Shown piece by piece: positions 27,271 to 36,942 of a stretch of DNA of 64,000 bases (the stretch's first letter is position 1; the number at the start of each line of letters is the position of its first letter). Position numbers and translations under genes: made by a program. A model generated the notes under the pieces. That model saw nothing but the letters and a program-made list of their open reading frames with translations, was not told the origin of the DNA and searched no databases. This stretch comes from Bacteroides sp. OM05-12 (lineage in GTDB: Bacteria; Bacteroidota; Bacteroidia; Bacteroidales; Bacteroidaceae): contig NZ_QSUN01000015.1 in the NCBI RefSeq assembly GCF_003438995.1, forward strand, positions 1-64,000. The letters run 5' to 3'.

Positions 27271-27319
27271 TCCACATAATAAAAATCTCGAATAAACCTA
27301 CTTATTATCTATCATTAGA

Positions 27320-28600
27320 ATGAAAAGAGACGATTTAATTTTCGACATTATCGAAAAAGAGCATCAACGTCAGCTCAAAGGCATTGAGTTGATAGCATCA
27401 GAAAACTTTGTAAGCGACCAAGTAATGCAGGCCATGGGTTCTTGCTTAACCAACAAGTATGCAGAGGGATATCCCGGTAAACGTTATTATGGCGGTTGTG
27501 AAGTTGTAGACCAAAGTGAGCAAATAGCCATCGACCGTTTAAAACAAATATTCGGTGCGGAATGGGCCAATGTTCAACCACACTCTGGAGCACAAGCTAA
27601 CGCTGCAGTATTCCTTGCCGTTTTAAATCCGGGAGATAAATTTATGGGATTGAACCTTGCACATGGAGGCCACTTGTCTCATGGTTCATTGGTAAATACA
27701 TCGGGTATTATCTATACGCCATGCGAATATAACCTGAATAAAGAAACCGGACGTGTGGATTACGACCAAATGGAGGAAATCGCACTTCGTGAAAAGCCGA
27801 AAATGATTATCGGTGGAGGTTCAGCTTACTCTCGCGAATGGGACTACAAACGTATGCGTGAAATCGCTGATAAGATCGGTGCTATTCTTATGGTAGATAT
27901 GGCTCATCCGGCAGGATTGATCGCAGCAGGATTGTTGGATAACCCTGTAAAATATGCTCATATCGTAACATCAACAACTCACAAGACACTTCGTGGTCCT
28001 CGTGGTGGTGTTATCATGATGGGTAAAGATTTCCCAAATCCATGGGGAAAGAAAACACCGAAAGGTGAAATCAAGATGATGTCTCAATTACTTGATTCCG
28101 CTGTATTCCCGGGTATCCAAGGCGGTCCGTTGGAACACGTCATTGCTTCAAAGGCTGTTGCTTTCGGAGAATGCCTGCAACCGGAATATAAGGAATACCA
28201 GAAACAGGTTAAAAAGAACGCAGCCGTATTGGCACAAGCTCTTGTCGACAGAGGTTTCACAATCGTATCCGGCGGTACAGACAACCACTCTATGCTGGTA
28301 GACCTGAGAGAGAAATATCCGGAACTGACAGGTAAAGTAGCTGAGAAAGCATTAGTATCTGCAGATATTACGGTAAATAAGAATATGGTACCGTTTGACA
28401 CACGTTCTGCATTCCAAACTTCCGGTATCCGTTTGGGTACTCCGGCTATCACTACACGAGGTGCAAAAGAAGATTTGATGCTCGAAATAGCAGAAATGAT
28501 TGAAACTGTGCTCTCTAACGTGGATAACGAAGAAGTAATCGCTTCTGTTCGTGCACGTGTCAATAAGACAATGGAGAAATATCCGATCTTTGCTTATTAA
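27320..28600 (+). CDS. glyA: Serine hydroxymethyltransferase
   Basis: 426 residues, standard length. It interconverts serine plus tetrahydrofolate with glycine plus 5,10-methylene-tetrahydrofolate. Motifs: the start [22 protein letters not shown], the [10 protein letters not shown] segment with the cofactor Asp, the PLP lysine in [14 protein letters not shown], and [12 protein letters not shown]. It has its own promoter and a strong terminator. Together with gcvP at 43884 and fhs at 29363 it accounts for the glycine/one-carbon cycle. Confidence 0.97.
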   Translation: MKRDDLIFDIIEKEHQRQLKGIELIASENFVSDQVMQAMGSCLTNKYAEGYPGKRYYGGCEVVDQSEQIAIDRLKQIFGAEWANVQPHSGAQANAAVFLAVLNPGDKFMGLNLAHGGHLSHGSLVNTSGIIYTPCEYNLNKETGRVDYDQMEEIALREKPKMIIGGGSAYSREWDYKRMREIADKIGAILMVDMAHPAGLIAAGLLDNPVKYAHIVTSTTHKTLRGPRGGVIMMGKDFPNPWGKKTPKGEIKMMSQLLDSAVFPGIQGGPLEHVIASKAVAFGECLQPEYKEYQKQVKKNAAVLAQALVDRGFTIVSGGTDNHSMLVDLREKYPELTGKVAEKALVSADITVNKNMVPFDTRSAFQTSGIRLGTPAITTRGAKEDLMLEIAEMIETVLSNVDNEEVIASVRARVNKTMEKYPIFAY

Positions 28601-28633
28601 TATAGTAAAGGCTGTATAAGCCTCGCTTTAATA

Positions 28634-28677
28634 AATTCGCCCCTGTTACTTCTTGCAACAGGGGCGATTCTTTTTTA
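28634..28677 (+). terminator. Rho-independent terminator of glyA
   Basis: Stem of 12 bases (ATTCGCCCCTGTT region with AACAGGGGCGA) around a nine-base loop, followed by six T, 35 bases after the stop codon. Confidence 0.9.
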
Positions 28678-28748
28678 ATCAGAGTTACCCGATAATTACC
28701 GGGAAGGGTACGTCATCTTCTTGTTGGCAGATAACACCTGCTTTTCAG

Positions 28749-28835
28749 CATACGGTCCTTTGTTTGCAAACGATAGGAGTTTGTAAACAAAGGACCGTAC
28801 GTTTATTCTCAATCGACCGTATGTTTGAAAAATAC
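28749..28835. repeat. Dispersed palindromic repeat family A, copy 2
   Basis: Perfect 15-base arms TACGGTCCTTTGTTT (28751-28765) and complement (28785-28799) enclose the family core in reverse orientation, CAAACGATAGGAGTTTG (28767-28783). A further half-arm TCGACCGTATG follows. It lies between the convergent 3' ends of glyA and the exonuclease gene. Confidence 0.85.
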
Positions 28836-28858
28836 ATCAATATCGGGTAAACTTAAAT

Positions 28859-29356
28859 TTACTCACAGATCAACGCTTTGGCAATCCAAGCACAGGCTTC
28901 CGCATCTGCCAACGCATGGTGATGGTTCGTCAAATCATAACCGCAATAGGCCGCCACCGTATGCAACTGATGATTCGGCAACTGCTTTAATTTTCTTCGT
29001 GAAGCCTGAAGCGTACAGTAAAATTCATAATCCGGATAATCCATCTGATACATACGAAAGACAGCTTTCAAACAACTTTCATCAAATGCTTTATTATGAG
29101 CGATAAGCGGCATCCCTTCTATGCGCGGAGCTATCTCTTTCCACACCTCAGGAAATATCGGAGCATCCATTGTGTCTTCTTTGGTTAAGCCATGCACCTT
29201 AGTGCACCAATAAGCATAAAATTCCGGTTCGGGACGAATCAAACTATAAAACTTATCTATAATCTCTCCTTCCCTTACCACGACAATCCCGACACTACAG
29301 ACACTCGTCCGATACTGGTTGGCCGTCTCAAAATCAATAGCAGCAAACTCGTTCAT
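28859..29356 (-). CDS. DEDDh 3'-5' exonuclease (DnaQ/RNase T fold)
   Basis: 165 residues, one exonuclease domain only. The four acidic residues and the catalytic His are in order: FAAIDFETAN (Asp and Glu), NKAFDESCL (Asp), and HHHALADAEACAW (His and Asp). The NH-terminal VCSVGIVVV and the VHGLTKEDT segment match the DNA polymerase III epsilon-like family. It could proofread, or trim DNA or RNA; a stand-alone domain of this size does not decide. It starts 6 bases after fhs ends and is in the same direction, so it is probably cotranscribed with fhs. Confidence 0.9.
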   Translation of the reverse strand: MNEFAAIDFETANQYRTSVCSVGIVVVREGEIIDKFYSLIRPEPEFYAYWCTKVHGLTKEDTMDAPIFPEVWKEIAPRIEGMPLIAHNKAFDESCLKAVFRMYQMDYPDYEFYCTLQASRRKLKQLPNHQLHTVAAYCGYDLTNHHHALADAEACAWIAKALICE

Positions 29357-29362
29357 CCTCCG

Positions 29363-31030
29363 TTAGCTCAATCCCTCAACATAGCCATTCACAATATCTA
29401 TCATCTCAGCCTGAGGAACTTTAGGCAATCCCGGCATACGCATGATATCCCCTGCTATCGCCACAATCATTTCCGCTCCGTTATTAATCACTACATCCTT
29501 GATATGGAGTTCAAAATCCTTTGCCACTCCATAGGCTTTCGGGTCTGCCGAGAATGAATACTGCGTTTTGGCGATACAAACGGGATATTCACTGATACCC
29601 AGTCTATCAATTAACTTCAGCATCTTTTGAGCCTGACTGGAATAAGTTACCATCTTAGCTCCGTAAATACTTTTAGCGACCTTCTCTATCTTAACCGGAA
29701 TTGCATCCCCATCCGCATAAGTAAGTTTCAAAGTACCGGAAGGCTTCTTTTCTATTGTCTCTACAACGAGATTTGCCAAATCGACTGCTCCTTCGCCACC
29801 TTGTGAGTAAGCATCATTAATGGCAAAACCAATTCCCGCCCAATCACAATATTCACGTATTTGATTGATTTCGTCTTCCGTATCCGTACTATAACGGTTA
29901 AAAGCCACCACTATATTCTGATGGAAAGAACGAAGGTTTTGTATGTGTTTATCCAAGTTCTTTAACCCTTTGCACAATCCCTCGCTATTCGGTTCCTTGA
30001 GTTGGTCTACGTTCACGCCTCCGTGCATTTTCAATCCTTGGGAGGTAGCGACTATCACAGTCAGCTTAGGCTGCAAACCGGCTTTACGGCATTTAATATT
30101 AAAGAACTTTTCAGCTCCTAAATCAGCACCGAATCCGGCTTCTGTAATGACATAATCACCAAAAGTCATTGCCATCTTAGTAGCTAACACAGAATTACAG
30201 CCATGGGCAATATTGGCAAACGGCCCACCATGAACGAAGGCTGCCGTATGCTCCGTCGTCTGCACCAAGTTCGGATGAATAGCTTCTTTCAACAAAACGG
30301 TTATAGCACCTGCCACTCCCAAATCTTTTACCGTAAAAGGTTTGTCGTCATAAGTAAAACCTAAAAGGATATTTTCAATACGGCGGCGAAGGTCTTTTAA
30401 ATCTTTTGACAAGCAAAGTATCGCCATGATTTCAGATGCAGGTGTAATATCAAAACCTGCCTCATGGGTTATCCCGTTAGCCTTTCCACCCAAACCGACT
30501 ACTATATTGCGCAATGAACGGTCATTTACATCGAGCACCCTCTTCCAAAGAATTTCTTTCAGACCGAAACCTTCGGACTGATGCTGGTACAAATAATTAT
30601 CCAACAAGGCAGTTATCATATTATGAGCGGAAGTAATGGCATGGAAATCACCTGTAAAATGCAGATTTATATTTTCCATCGGCAATACCTGGGCATATCC
30701 ACCACCGGCAGCGCCTCCTTTCATTCCAAAACAAGGTCCCAACGAAGGTTCACGCAATGCTACAATCGCTTTCTTACCGATCTTATTCAGCCCCAACGTT
30801 AAACCGATAGACACGGTTGTCTTCCCTATACCGGCTTTTGTAGGAGTAATGGCAGTCACCAATATCAGGTTACTTTTTTTAACCCGCTCCTCATCGATTA
30901 AATATTCAGGGACTTTAGCAATGTACCTGCCATAATTCTCAATGGCTTCTACCGGGATACCGGCTTCTGTTGCTACTTTCTTTATTTTATGCAGCTCTAT
31001 GCTACGTGCTATTTCAATATCTGTCTTCAT
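29363..31030 (-). CDS. fhs: Formate-tetrahydrofolate ligase
   Basis: 555 residues, normal for Fhs. It makes 10-formyl-tetrahydrofolate from formate, ATP and tetrahydrofolate for purine and formyl-methionine synthesis. The nucleotide-binding segment [40 protein letters not shown], the [17 protein letters not shown] stretch and [19 protein letters not shown] are diagnostic. An inverted repeat at 31181-31252 separates it from the flavin reductase gene upstream. Confidence 0.97.
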   Translation of the reverse strand: MKTDIEIARSIELHKIKKVATEAGIPVEAIENYGRYIAKVPEYLIDEERVKKSNLILVTAITPTKAGIGKTTVSIGLTLGLNKIGKKAIVALREPSLGPCFGMKGGAAGGGYAQVLPMENINLHFTGDFHAITSAHNMITALLDNYLYQHQSEGFGLKEILWKRVLDVNDRSLRNIVVGLGGKANGITHEAGFDITPASEIMAILCLSKDLKDLRRRIENILLGFTYDDKPFTVKDLGVAGAITVLLKEAIHPNLVQTTEHTAAFVHGGPFANIAHGCNSVLATKMAMTFGDYVITEAGFGADLGAEKFFNIKCRKAGLQPKLTVIVATSQGLKMHGGVNVDQLKEPNSEGLCKGLKNLDKHIQNLRSFHQNIVVAFNRYSTDTEDEINQIREYCDWAGIGFAINDAYSQGGEGAVDLANLVVETIEKKPSGTLKLTYADGDAIPVKIEKVAKSIYGAKMVTYSSQAQKMLKLIDRLGISEYPVCIAKTQYSFSADPKAYGVAKDFELHIKDVVINNGAEMIVAIAGDIMRMPGLPKVPQAEMIDIVNGYVEGLS

Positions 31031-31180
31031 AATAGTACATTTTAAAGGTTACAAAACTAACAATAAAAGACGAAGAATGGTTCGCCCTTTATAATTATTT
31101 ATGCACACTCTTGCATTTAGGCCGTAAAGAAGTGAGAGTGAATCAAAGTCAAACTATTATTGAAGAAAGATCAATCATAT

Positions 31181-31252
31181 TATAAGGCAAAAAGAAATTC
31201 CAATTGAGTAATGATACATCCCCCCTGCCAACTTATTCCTTTTTGCCTTATA
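31181..31252. repeat. Inverted repeat between the flavin reductase and fhs genes
   Basis: TATAAGGCAAAAAG (31181-31194) and its exact complement (31239-31252) lie 44 bases apart, directly after the flavin reductase stop codon. The loop contains six C in a row (31210-31215). It could end that transcript, though no T run follows the stem. Confidence 0.5.
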
Positions 31253-31255
31253 CTT

Positions 31256-31816
31256 CTACTTTAATGCCACTCCATCCTTAAATGCATTGCCTACTTTCTC
31301 ACCGATTACAAGATAATCGTTGTGTACCGGGTCGAAGATGATGGGACGCAGCTTGGATGGGTCTATTTTTCCTTTCTCGTCCAGAATACTTTCATCTGCC
31401 GAAACATTAACGATACGACCTACGAGATGACACGTTTCGGGGTCATACGATATGAGTTCACACTCGACGGCCATCGGCAGTTCGTCAATGAGCGGCGCAT
31501 TCACAAATTCGGACTTTGTGGCATGAAAGCCCGCTTTGACAAACTTGTCCGGTTCCCGATTGCCGGAAACAATGCCTACATAATCGCAGGCTACCATTTG
31601 CTCTACGGTAGCCATGCTTACAGTAAACGCTTTGGTAATAAGCAGATTTTTCACAGTCTTGTGACCGGCACTCAGGCACATATTAATTTGGTCGTCCAGG
31701 TCGATACCTCCCCATGCAGCATTCATGGCATCGGGGGTTCCCTGCTCGTCGTAGGTAGCTACGATGAACACGGGTTGTGGATAAGTCCACGGTTTTGCTC
31801 CAAAATTCTTTCTCAT
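31256..31816 (-). CDS. Flavin reductase family protein
   Basis: 186 residues with the split-barrel FMN-binding fold (PVFIVATYDEQGTPDAMNAAWGG, CLSAGHKTVKNLL, FTVSMATVEQMVACDYVGIVSG), ending in a family-typical DPVHNDYLVIGEKVGNAF. It is full length. Members bind FMN and some reduce flavins or other small electron acceptors; the natural substrate is not evident. It is separated by hairpins on the downstream side and by 62 bases from the DXS-type gene upstream. Confidence 0.9.
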   Translation of the reverse strand: MRKNFGAKPWTYPQPVFIVATYDEQGTPDAMNAAWGGIDLDDQINMCLSAGHKTVKNLLITKAFTVSMATVEQMVACDYVGIVSGNREPDKFVKAGFHATKSEFVNAPLIDELPMAVECELISYDPETCHLVGRIVNVSADESILDEKGKIDPSKLRPIIFDPVHNDYLVIGEKVGNAFKDGVALK

Positions 31817-31878
31817 AATGCTAGTTCCTTATTTCTATGTTACAACATATGGTTGGTTACAAAAATAACAATTTAAAT

Positions 31879-33678
31879 TCAGACTTGTTGTATTATTCCA
31901 ATAATGTCTTCTGCTATTTGAATATCTGTCAAGTGATTTTTACGCAGGAACTCCGCCACATCGAACCGATCTTCAAACTCTTTCTTTGCGCCATAGTTCA
32001 GTACTTTCATGTCGGTTGCTCCATAGTAACGGGTTATCATCTCACCGAAACCGCCGTCCAATACGCCGTCTTCCAGCGTGACTACCAATCGGTGGTCGGC
32101 TTTCAGGCTATCCAGCAGTTCTTCATCTACTCCGGTAATGTATCGGGGATTGATGAGAGTGGCATCGACATTTGCCTTTTCTTTCAAGAGTTTCCGGACC
32201 GATTGCCCTAATTGAAAGAAAGAGCCTAACCCCAAAATCGCTACTTTCGAACCGCGATGAGATACCTTATAACGGTTCAATTGGCTATAGTCCGCATCAA
32301 CCGTTTCCTCGCTTGCGATTACATCATTGGCAGGGACGCGGATAGCTACGGGGTGTTCGTTTTGGCGAAGGCTCCACTCCAGCATGGCAAAATACTCTTC
32401 CTTATTCGTCGGAGCGAGATAGACCATGTTCGGAATGTTGCTTATCAACGGAATATCGAAGAAACAGGTATGAGTGACATCGTTCATGGCTGTTAATGAG
32501 CCCCAGAATACCAATATCACCGCCGGGTTATTATTGATGCAGAGGTCTTGTGACAGTTGATCGTAACTGCGCTGTATAAAGGTACTATAAACTCCATAGA
32601 CAGGCTTGCCACCGGCTGCAGCGATTCCCGATGCTAAGGCTACGGCGTGCTCTTCGGCAATGCCTACATCGACGAATTGCTTTCCGGCACGTGCACGACG
32701 TTCCGGAGTGAATCCCATAACAGTCGGTGTACCTGAAGTGATTCCCACAACGCGCGAATCCTCTTTCATCTTGCAGAGGAGATATTCGGCGGTCAGGTCG
32801 GCATAGTCTTCCGGCACATCGGTCGGTATGACCTGCGGCACTCCGGACTCTTCCTTCGCTAGCTCCTCTAATACAGCTGCAGGGTCGAAAGGACTGCAAT
32901 AATGCCATGCCTCTTTATGCTGTTCTGCCGGAGCATAACCCTTTCCTTTTAATGTATTGATATGCACCACTACGGGGTGGCGACTGTCTTTCACGGTCTC
33001 AAAGGCTTTTATCAGGGCTTCCACATCGTTGCCATCTGCCACATAAACATAGTCCAGCCCCATGGCCCGGAAGAAGTTGCATTCACACGTTCCATTGCTT
33101 TCGCGCAGGGCTTGCAGGTTGCGATAGAGTCCGCCGTGGTTTTCGGCGATAGACATTTGGTTGTCGTTGACAATGATGATGAAGTTACTGTCCAGTTCGG
33201 CTGCATAGTCCAATCCTTCAAAGGCTTCGCCACCACTCAAAGAACCGTCACCTATCACGGCGATGACGTTTCCGGTGCCGCCTTGCAGGTCGCGGCCCTT
33301 TGCCAAACCACTTGCCAGGCTGACGGAGGTGGAGGTGTGACCGATGGTGAAGAAATCGTGCTCGCTCTCATTCGGTTCGGTGTAGCCTGATACTTCATCG
33401 TAGCGGTCGGCGTTGAGGAAGGCTTCTTTCCGTCCGGTCAGCATCTTGTGCACGTAACATTGGTGGGATACGTCGAACACAATTTTGTCTGTCGGAGAGT
33501 TGAACACATAGTGCAGGGCGATAGTGGCTTCCACCATGCCGAAGTTAGGGCCGAAGTGACCGCCGTGGGCACTTAGCTTCTTTAGCAGGGTTTCACGGAT
33601 TTCTCCGCTTAATACATTGAGTTCCTTCATGGACAATTGCTTTACATCCGAAGGAGAGTTAATTGTCTCTAAATACAT
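31879..33678 (-). CDS. 1-deoxy-D-xylulose-5-phosphate synthase-like transketolase
   Basis: 599 residues, slightly shorter than usual DXS (about 620-640). It has all three transketolase-like domains: SAHGGHFGPNFGMVEATIAL and FDVSHQCYVHKMLTGR near the start, the thiamine-diphosphate motif GDGSLSGGEAFEGLDYA to NDNQMSIAENHGG, the catalytic Glu in DVGIAEEHAVALASG, and a C-terminal transketolase domain. Some signature residues differ from canonical DXS: THTCFFD stands where TH.G.FD is usual, and the SPNVGA loop reads AENHGG. Family members condense pyruvate with glyceraldehyde 3-phosphate for isoprenoid, thiamine and pyridoxal precursors. It may be a second, divergent copy; the main dxs is not in the window. 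Confidence 0.82.
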   Translation of the reverse strand: MYLETINSPSDVKQLSMKELNVLSGEIRETLLKKLSAHGGHFGPNFGMVEATIALHYVFNSPTDKIVFDVSHQCYVHKMLTGRKEAFLNADRYDEVSGYTEPNESEHDFFTIGHTSTSVSLASGLAKGRDLQGGTGNVIAVIGDGSLSGGEAFEGLDYAAELDSNFIIIVNDNQMSIAENHGGLYRNLQALRESNGTCECNFFRAMGLDYVYVADGNDVEALIKAFETVKDSRHPVVVHINTLKGKGYAPAEQHKEAWHYCSPFDPAAVLEELAKEESGVPQVIPTDVPEDYADLTAEYLLCKMKEDSRVVGITSGTPTVMGFTPERRARAGKQFVDVGIAEEHAVALASGIAAAGGKPVYGVYSTFIQRSYDQLSQDLCINNNPAVILVFWGSLTAMNDVTHTCFFDIPLISNIPNMVYLAPTNKEEYFAMLEWSLRQNEHPVAIRVPANDVIASEETVDADYSQLNRYKVSHRGSKVAILGLGSFFQLGQSVRKLLKEKANVDATLINPRYITGVDEELLDSLKADHRLVVTLEDGVLDGGFGEMITRYYGATDMKVLNYGAKKEFEDRFDVAEFLRKNHLTDIQIAEDIIGIIQQV

Positions 33679-33731
33679 ATTCTAATGGTCTTTAATATTA
33701 TAACACGAATCATTGCTTAGGATTCCAGTTG

Positions 33732-33739
33732 CAAATGTA
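33732..33739 (-). promoter_or_regulatory. Candidate -7 box of the DXS-like gene
   Basis: TACATTTG on the minus strand, exact TAnnTTTG match, 54 bases before the ATG; no clear -33 box. Confidence 0.45.
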
Positions 33740-34002
33740 CGGATAAACTTACCTTGCGGGAGTATCCATATTACGGGTATTCCTACCTTTTTTACGGATT
33801 GTGTACTATACCGCCGTATGCTGGACGCCACCCTTGCCAACGGCATCACCCCATTGAGATAAAAGCTGTAGTCATGGCCTATCAAGTTATCGGCACATTG
33901 GGAAAGTGGGCTATAAAGAAAAGTTTTTATAGTGCCGTACAAGATTTCCGTATTGGTTTGTCGTGCATGGTGCGGCAAGATACAATCTGAAAAACGTCTA
34001 AG
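33740..34002. other. Intergenic region upstream of the DXS-like gene
   Basis: Moderately GC-balanced sequence between the DXS-like promoter and repeat C. Short open frames exist on both strands, but none has a recognisable domain, good start context or neighbours on its strand. I see no hairpin or repeat here. Confidence 0.4.
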
Positions 34003-34097
34003 GGAGTGATGTCTTACGCTCCGGTAGATGTGAGCTATCGCTCCCTTGAGCGTTGGTCAACGCCCCCTTGAGTGTAAGACAACGCTCCCTTGGGCGA
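34003..34097. repeat. Dispersed repeat family C, copy 2
   Basis: Shares GAGTGATGTCTTACGCTCC, GTAGATGT and AGCTATCGCTCCCTT with copy 1 in the same order, then continues with degenerate units CGCTCCCTTGAGCG, CGCCCCCTTGAGTG and CGCTCCCTTGGGCGA. It ends right at the 3' end of the GNAT gene (stop at 34099). Confidence 0.72.
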
Positions 34098-34098
34098 T

Positions 34099-34593
34099 TT
34101 ACAAACTCTTTTCAAAACAAAGATAAGGAATCGTACGGCCTTTCATGAAGATATTGCCCACAAACGTATAGCCGTTATTCACAAACAACCGTTGCGCAGC
34201 TTTATTAAGAGAGAACGTATCCAAGCGAATACTTTTCATACCTTGTAGCCTTGATAGCTCTTCGGCAAATGTAAATAACCTTTTCGCTACTCCTTTCCCA
34301 CGAAAAGCAGGATTTACAGCAAGACGATGGATGCCATTTGCCGGCAATTCGGTCATCCACTCTACGTCATTGTATTCTTTCGATAAAGAACTGTTGATAG
34401 CCATAAAGCCGGATATAAATCCATCCAATTCTTCCAGCCAGAGTTCACCCAGTTCGATATCCTTACTATATTCCCTTTCTCCCGGATAATCAGAATCCCA
34501 TTGGGTGTTACCTCCCTCCGTCATCAATCGTTTTACATCAAGAATGATGTTGAGTATCAATGGTAAATCTTCCGGTATTGCTTTACGAATCAT
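34099..34593 (-). CDS. GNAT family N-acetyltransferase
   Basis: 164 residues, single GNAT domain. The acetyl-CoA-binding motif A is LAVNPAFRGKGVAKRLFTFA (Arg-x-x-Gly-x-Gly/Ala), followed by the LDTFSLNKAAQRLFVNNGYTF motif B. The substrate is unknown. The start is supported by one of the rare Shine-Dalgarno sequences in the window (AAGGAG, 6 bases before ATG) and by a TACCTTTG -7 box at 34623. It is monocistronic. Confidence 0.9.
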   Translation of the reverse strand: MIRKAIPEDLPLILNIILDVKRLMTEGGNTQWDSDYPGEREYSKDIELGELWLEELDGFISGFMAINSSLSKEYNDVEWMTELPANGIHRLAVNPAFRGKGVAKRLFTFAEELSRLQGMKSIRLDTFSLNKAAQRLFVNNGYTFVGNIFMKGRTIPYLCFEKSL

Positions 34594-34622
34594 CTCTTCT
34601 CCTTATTTATATCTCCGAAACG

Positions 34623-34630
34623 CAAAGGTA
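34623..34630 (-). promoter_or_regulatory. Candidate -7 box of the GNAT gene
   Basis: TACCTTTG on the minus strand, exact match, 30 bases before the ATG; no clear -33 box. Confidence 0.45.
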
Positions 34631-34674
34631 TAAATAAAAGTTTCAGACGCTCATATTATAAGCAACAATTAACG

Positions 34675-36810
34675 CTATCTTCCGAACCTTGACGTATCCA
34701 CATCACTCTTTTTCGACTCCTTAAAGCCTCCGAATTTATAAACGAATGAGAGGGAAACGGTGCGTCGATCGCTCAATACATTCATACGGCTATGCTGCCC
34801 TGCATAATTGACCGTAGTCTCGGGAATCGTACTGTTAAAGATATCATCGCAACGAAGCATCAACTGCGCTTTTTCCTTTGCAAAGGTCCATTTCAATCCG
34901 GCCGATACCTGATAAGAATCACTTAAATCATAAATACCCTGTATACTGGAAGTTGCATAATAGCCGGATATATCCAACTTTAAATCCGGAGATGAAGATA
35001 GTTTCACGGTATTACTCAACATGGCAAATCCGAAGAAACGTTTACGGTCGAAAGACAGATGATGGAAATCAGACGCTCTTTCTCGTTTCTGAAAACTTTG
35101 CAGTGTCAATTGTGAGTTTAATATCTCACCTATTTTAAACGGAACGACCAAGGCAGCTCCCATTATACGTGAGAAATCAAAGTTAACCGGTTGGAATATA
35201 CCGTTCAAACTTTCATCCGACTGCCATTGGAGTTGTACGAAATGATCGGATGTATGATTGACAAAAGCAGTCAATACATACTTTTGTTTAAAGATATAGC
35301 TACATTGGAACTCATAAGAGCGCGAAGGTTTCAGGTACGGATTACCTTTCATTACCGAATAGGCATTGAGATAGTTGGTCACCGGATTTATCTCCCAATA
35401 CGACGGATACTTCTTATCGCTCGACAAAGACAGTTGCAAAATATGCGTCGGCGAAATGACATAGCTTATATTGACATTCGGAAACCATGCGACATTATCC
35501 CACAACGTACTTGTCCTGCCCCCGGATTCTTCCGTCGTTTTATAATATTCGGCAGCAATAGAGGCCTGTACCGATAGTTTCTGCGCAAAGGTCTTTGTAA
35601 ATCCGGCAAAGGCATTCACTGTCCGTTCATTCTGAATACTTCTAAAGGATGAAGCCTCATCAAAATTATCATCCTGCCAAGTATCGGAAAAACTGTTGTT
35701 GCGGGAGAAGGAAACATTTACTCCGTAAGTCAATCCCCAATCGTCGGGCAACGTATGTGTCTGGTTTACGTAAACCATTCCTTTATGGATACGTTGCTCC
35801 GAAGCGGATAGAATAGTTTTCTTCAATTCCTCACCGGAGCGATTGGCTAAATCCTGATCCGAGTTATCCTTATAATAAGTATAATCCGCACCGGCCACCA
35901 AACCGAAATGAGAATTATACTCCAACCTCAGATTATGCAGTCCCGAAGGTCCTTCCACAGTATTATCCGTATAGACTTTCTCATAGGCAACTTCATCCCG
36001 CAACGCAAAGTCTGTTTCCGAATGACGCCGGCTTGTTGCATCGTCCAACTGAGCCGTATAAGTGAGATTCAGTTTATCCTTACTCTTAAAAGTATATCCT
36101 GTGCCTATGCGGACATTATGTGCCAGTTGTTTACCCTTCCCCCTATCCACCTGAGTTATCCGGTTCAATACGTCATTATAGGTGTGAAGTGACAGCAAGT
36201 CTTCTCCCGTCCGCCACTGCGTCCAGTTGTTAGAGTAGAGAGCATCCAGAGAGAATCTGGATGTGACATAAAGTAAATTACCGCGCAGCATCGTGCTCCC
36301 GTAACGGGTTTGAGAATAAGCAGCCGCCACTTCTCCCTGCAAAGTATCCTCCATTTGTTCCTCCAAGAGGATATTAATCAATGCTCCCCTCACATTATAC
36401 TGTGGTGGAGCACTATACATAACCTCCGCTTTTGCTACCATCGACGCAGGTATGGATTTCAGCAAAGAAAGTAACTGTTCGTAGCTCATGGTAGACAACT
36501 GTCCGTTGATGATAATATGTAACGAACTACTCCCTATCAGCGACAAGTCGTTTTCATTACGGGAAATCACTCCCGGCAACTCTTTTATAGCGTCAAAAGC
36601 ATTATTCACCGCTTTATCTTTTATCAGACGCGGAACGTCATATTTCAGTTTACCATCCTCGACCTTCACTATCGGACGCTCTCCTTTTACCATCACTTCG
36701 GGTAGTTTCACCAGAACACTGTCTAAGAATACGTGTACCGAATCCGTCTGTTGGGCAAATAGCTGCACCAACCAAAGCGAGAATACAGCCACCCATATAA
36801 TACGTTTCAT
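34675..36810 (-). CDS. TonB-receptor-like outer-membrane beta-barrel protein
   Basis: 711 residues from the ATG at 36810, which gives a clean signal peptide (MKRIIWVAVFSLWLVQLFAQ); the longer frame upstream lacks one. The mature N-terminus has a plug-like domain (LPEVMVKGERPIVKVEDGKL, AFDAIKELPGVISR, LHIIINGQLS) but no preceding carboxypeptidase-like beta-sandwich. The rest is a large barrel of the OMP_b-brl_3 type (VNISYVISPTHILQLSLSS, YLKPSRSYEFQCSYIF). It probably binds or imports a ligand across the outer membrane; no SusD partner is present, so glycan uptake is not implied. It is divergent from the two-component system at 36943, which is a likely regulator. Confidence 0.85.
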   Translation of the reverse strand: MKRIIWVAVFSLWLVQLFAQQTDSVHVFLDSVLVKLPEVMVKGERPIVKVEDGKLKYDVPRLIKDKAVNNAFDAIKELPGVISRNENDLSLIGSSSLHIIINGQLSTMSYEQLLSLLKSIPASMVAKAEVMYSAPPQYNVRGALINILLEEQMEDTLQGEVAAAYSQTRYGSTMLRGNLLYVTSRFSLDALYSNNWTQWRTGEDLLSLHTYNDVLNRITQVDRGKGKQLAHNVRIGTGYTFKSKDKLNLTYTAQLDDATSRRHSETDFALRDEVAYEKVYTDNTVEGPSGLHNLRLEYNSHFGLVAGADYTYYKDNSDQDLANRSGEELKKTILSASEQRIHKGMVYVNQTHTLPDDWGLTYGVNVSFSRNNSFSDTWQDDNFDEASSFRSIQNERTVNAFAGFTKTFAQKLSVQASIAAEYYKTTEESGGRTSTLWDNVAWFPNVNISYVISPTHILQLSLSSDKKYPSYWEINPVTNYLNAYSVMKGNPYLKPSRSYEFQCSYIFKQKYVLTAFVNHTSDHFVQLQWQSDESLNGIFQPVNFDFSRIMGAALVVPFKIGEILNSQLTLQSFQKRERASDFHHLSFDRKRFFGFAMLSNTVKLSSSPDLKLDISGYYATSSIQGIYDLSDSYQVSAGLKWTFAKEKAQLMLRCDDIFNSTIPETTVNYAGQHSRMNVLSDRRTVSLSFVYKFGGFKESKKSDVDTSRFGR

Positions 36811-36929
36811 AATCTTTTGTTTAAGGGTATATCGCAAAATACGGCAAAATAGAAATATATTCACGTTATCATTTGCTTACGAAGTGTTATTTAGTCTTAT
36901 CAAAAAGGAGGATGATAGCCTGTTCTTAC

Positions 36930-36937
36930 TATTTTTG
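36930..36937 (+). promoter_or_regulatory. Possible -7 box immediately before the histidine kinase gene
   Basis: TATTTTTG matches TAnnTTTG and ends 5 bases before the ATG at 36943. If used, the transcript would have almost no leader. No -33 TTTG is seen. Confidence 0.3.
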
Positions 36938-36942
36938 TCAGC

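Noticed and set aside
33682..33978. 98-codon minus-strand ORF before the DXS-like gene
   Set aside because: It covers the promoter region of that gene, has no domain, and its frame is not supported by composition.
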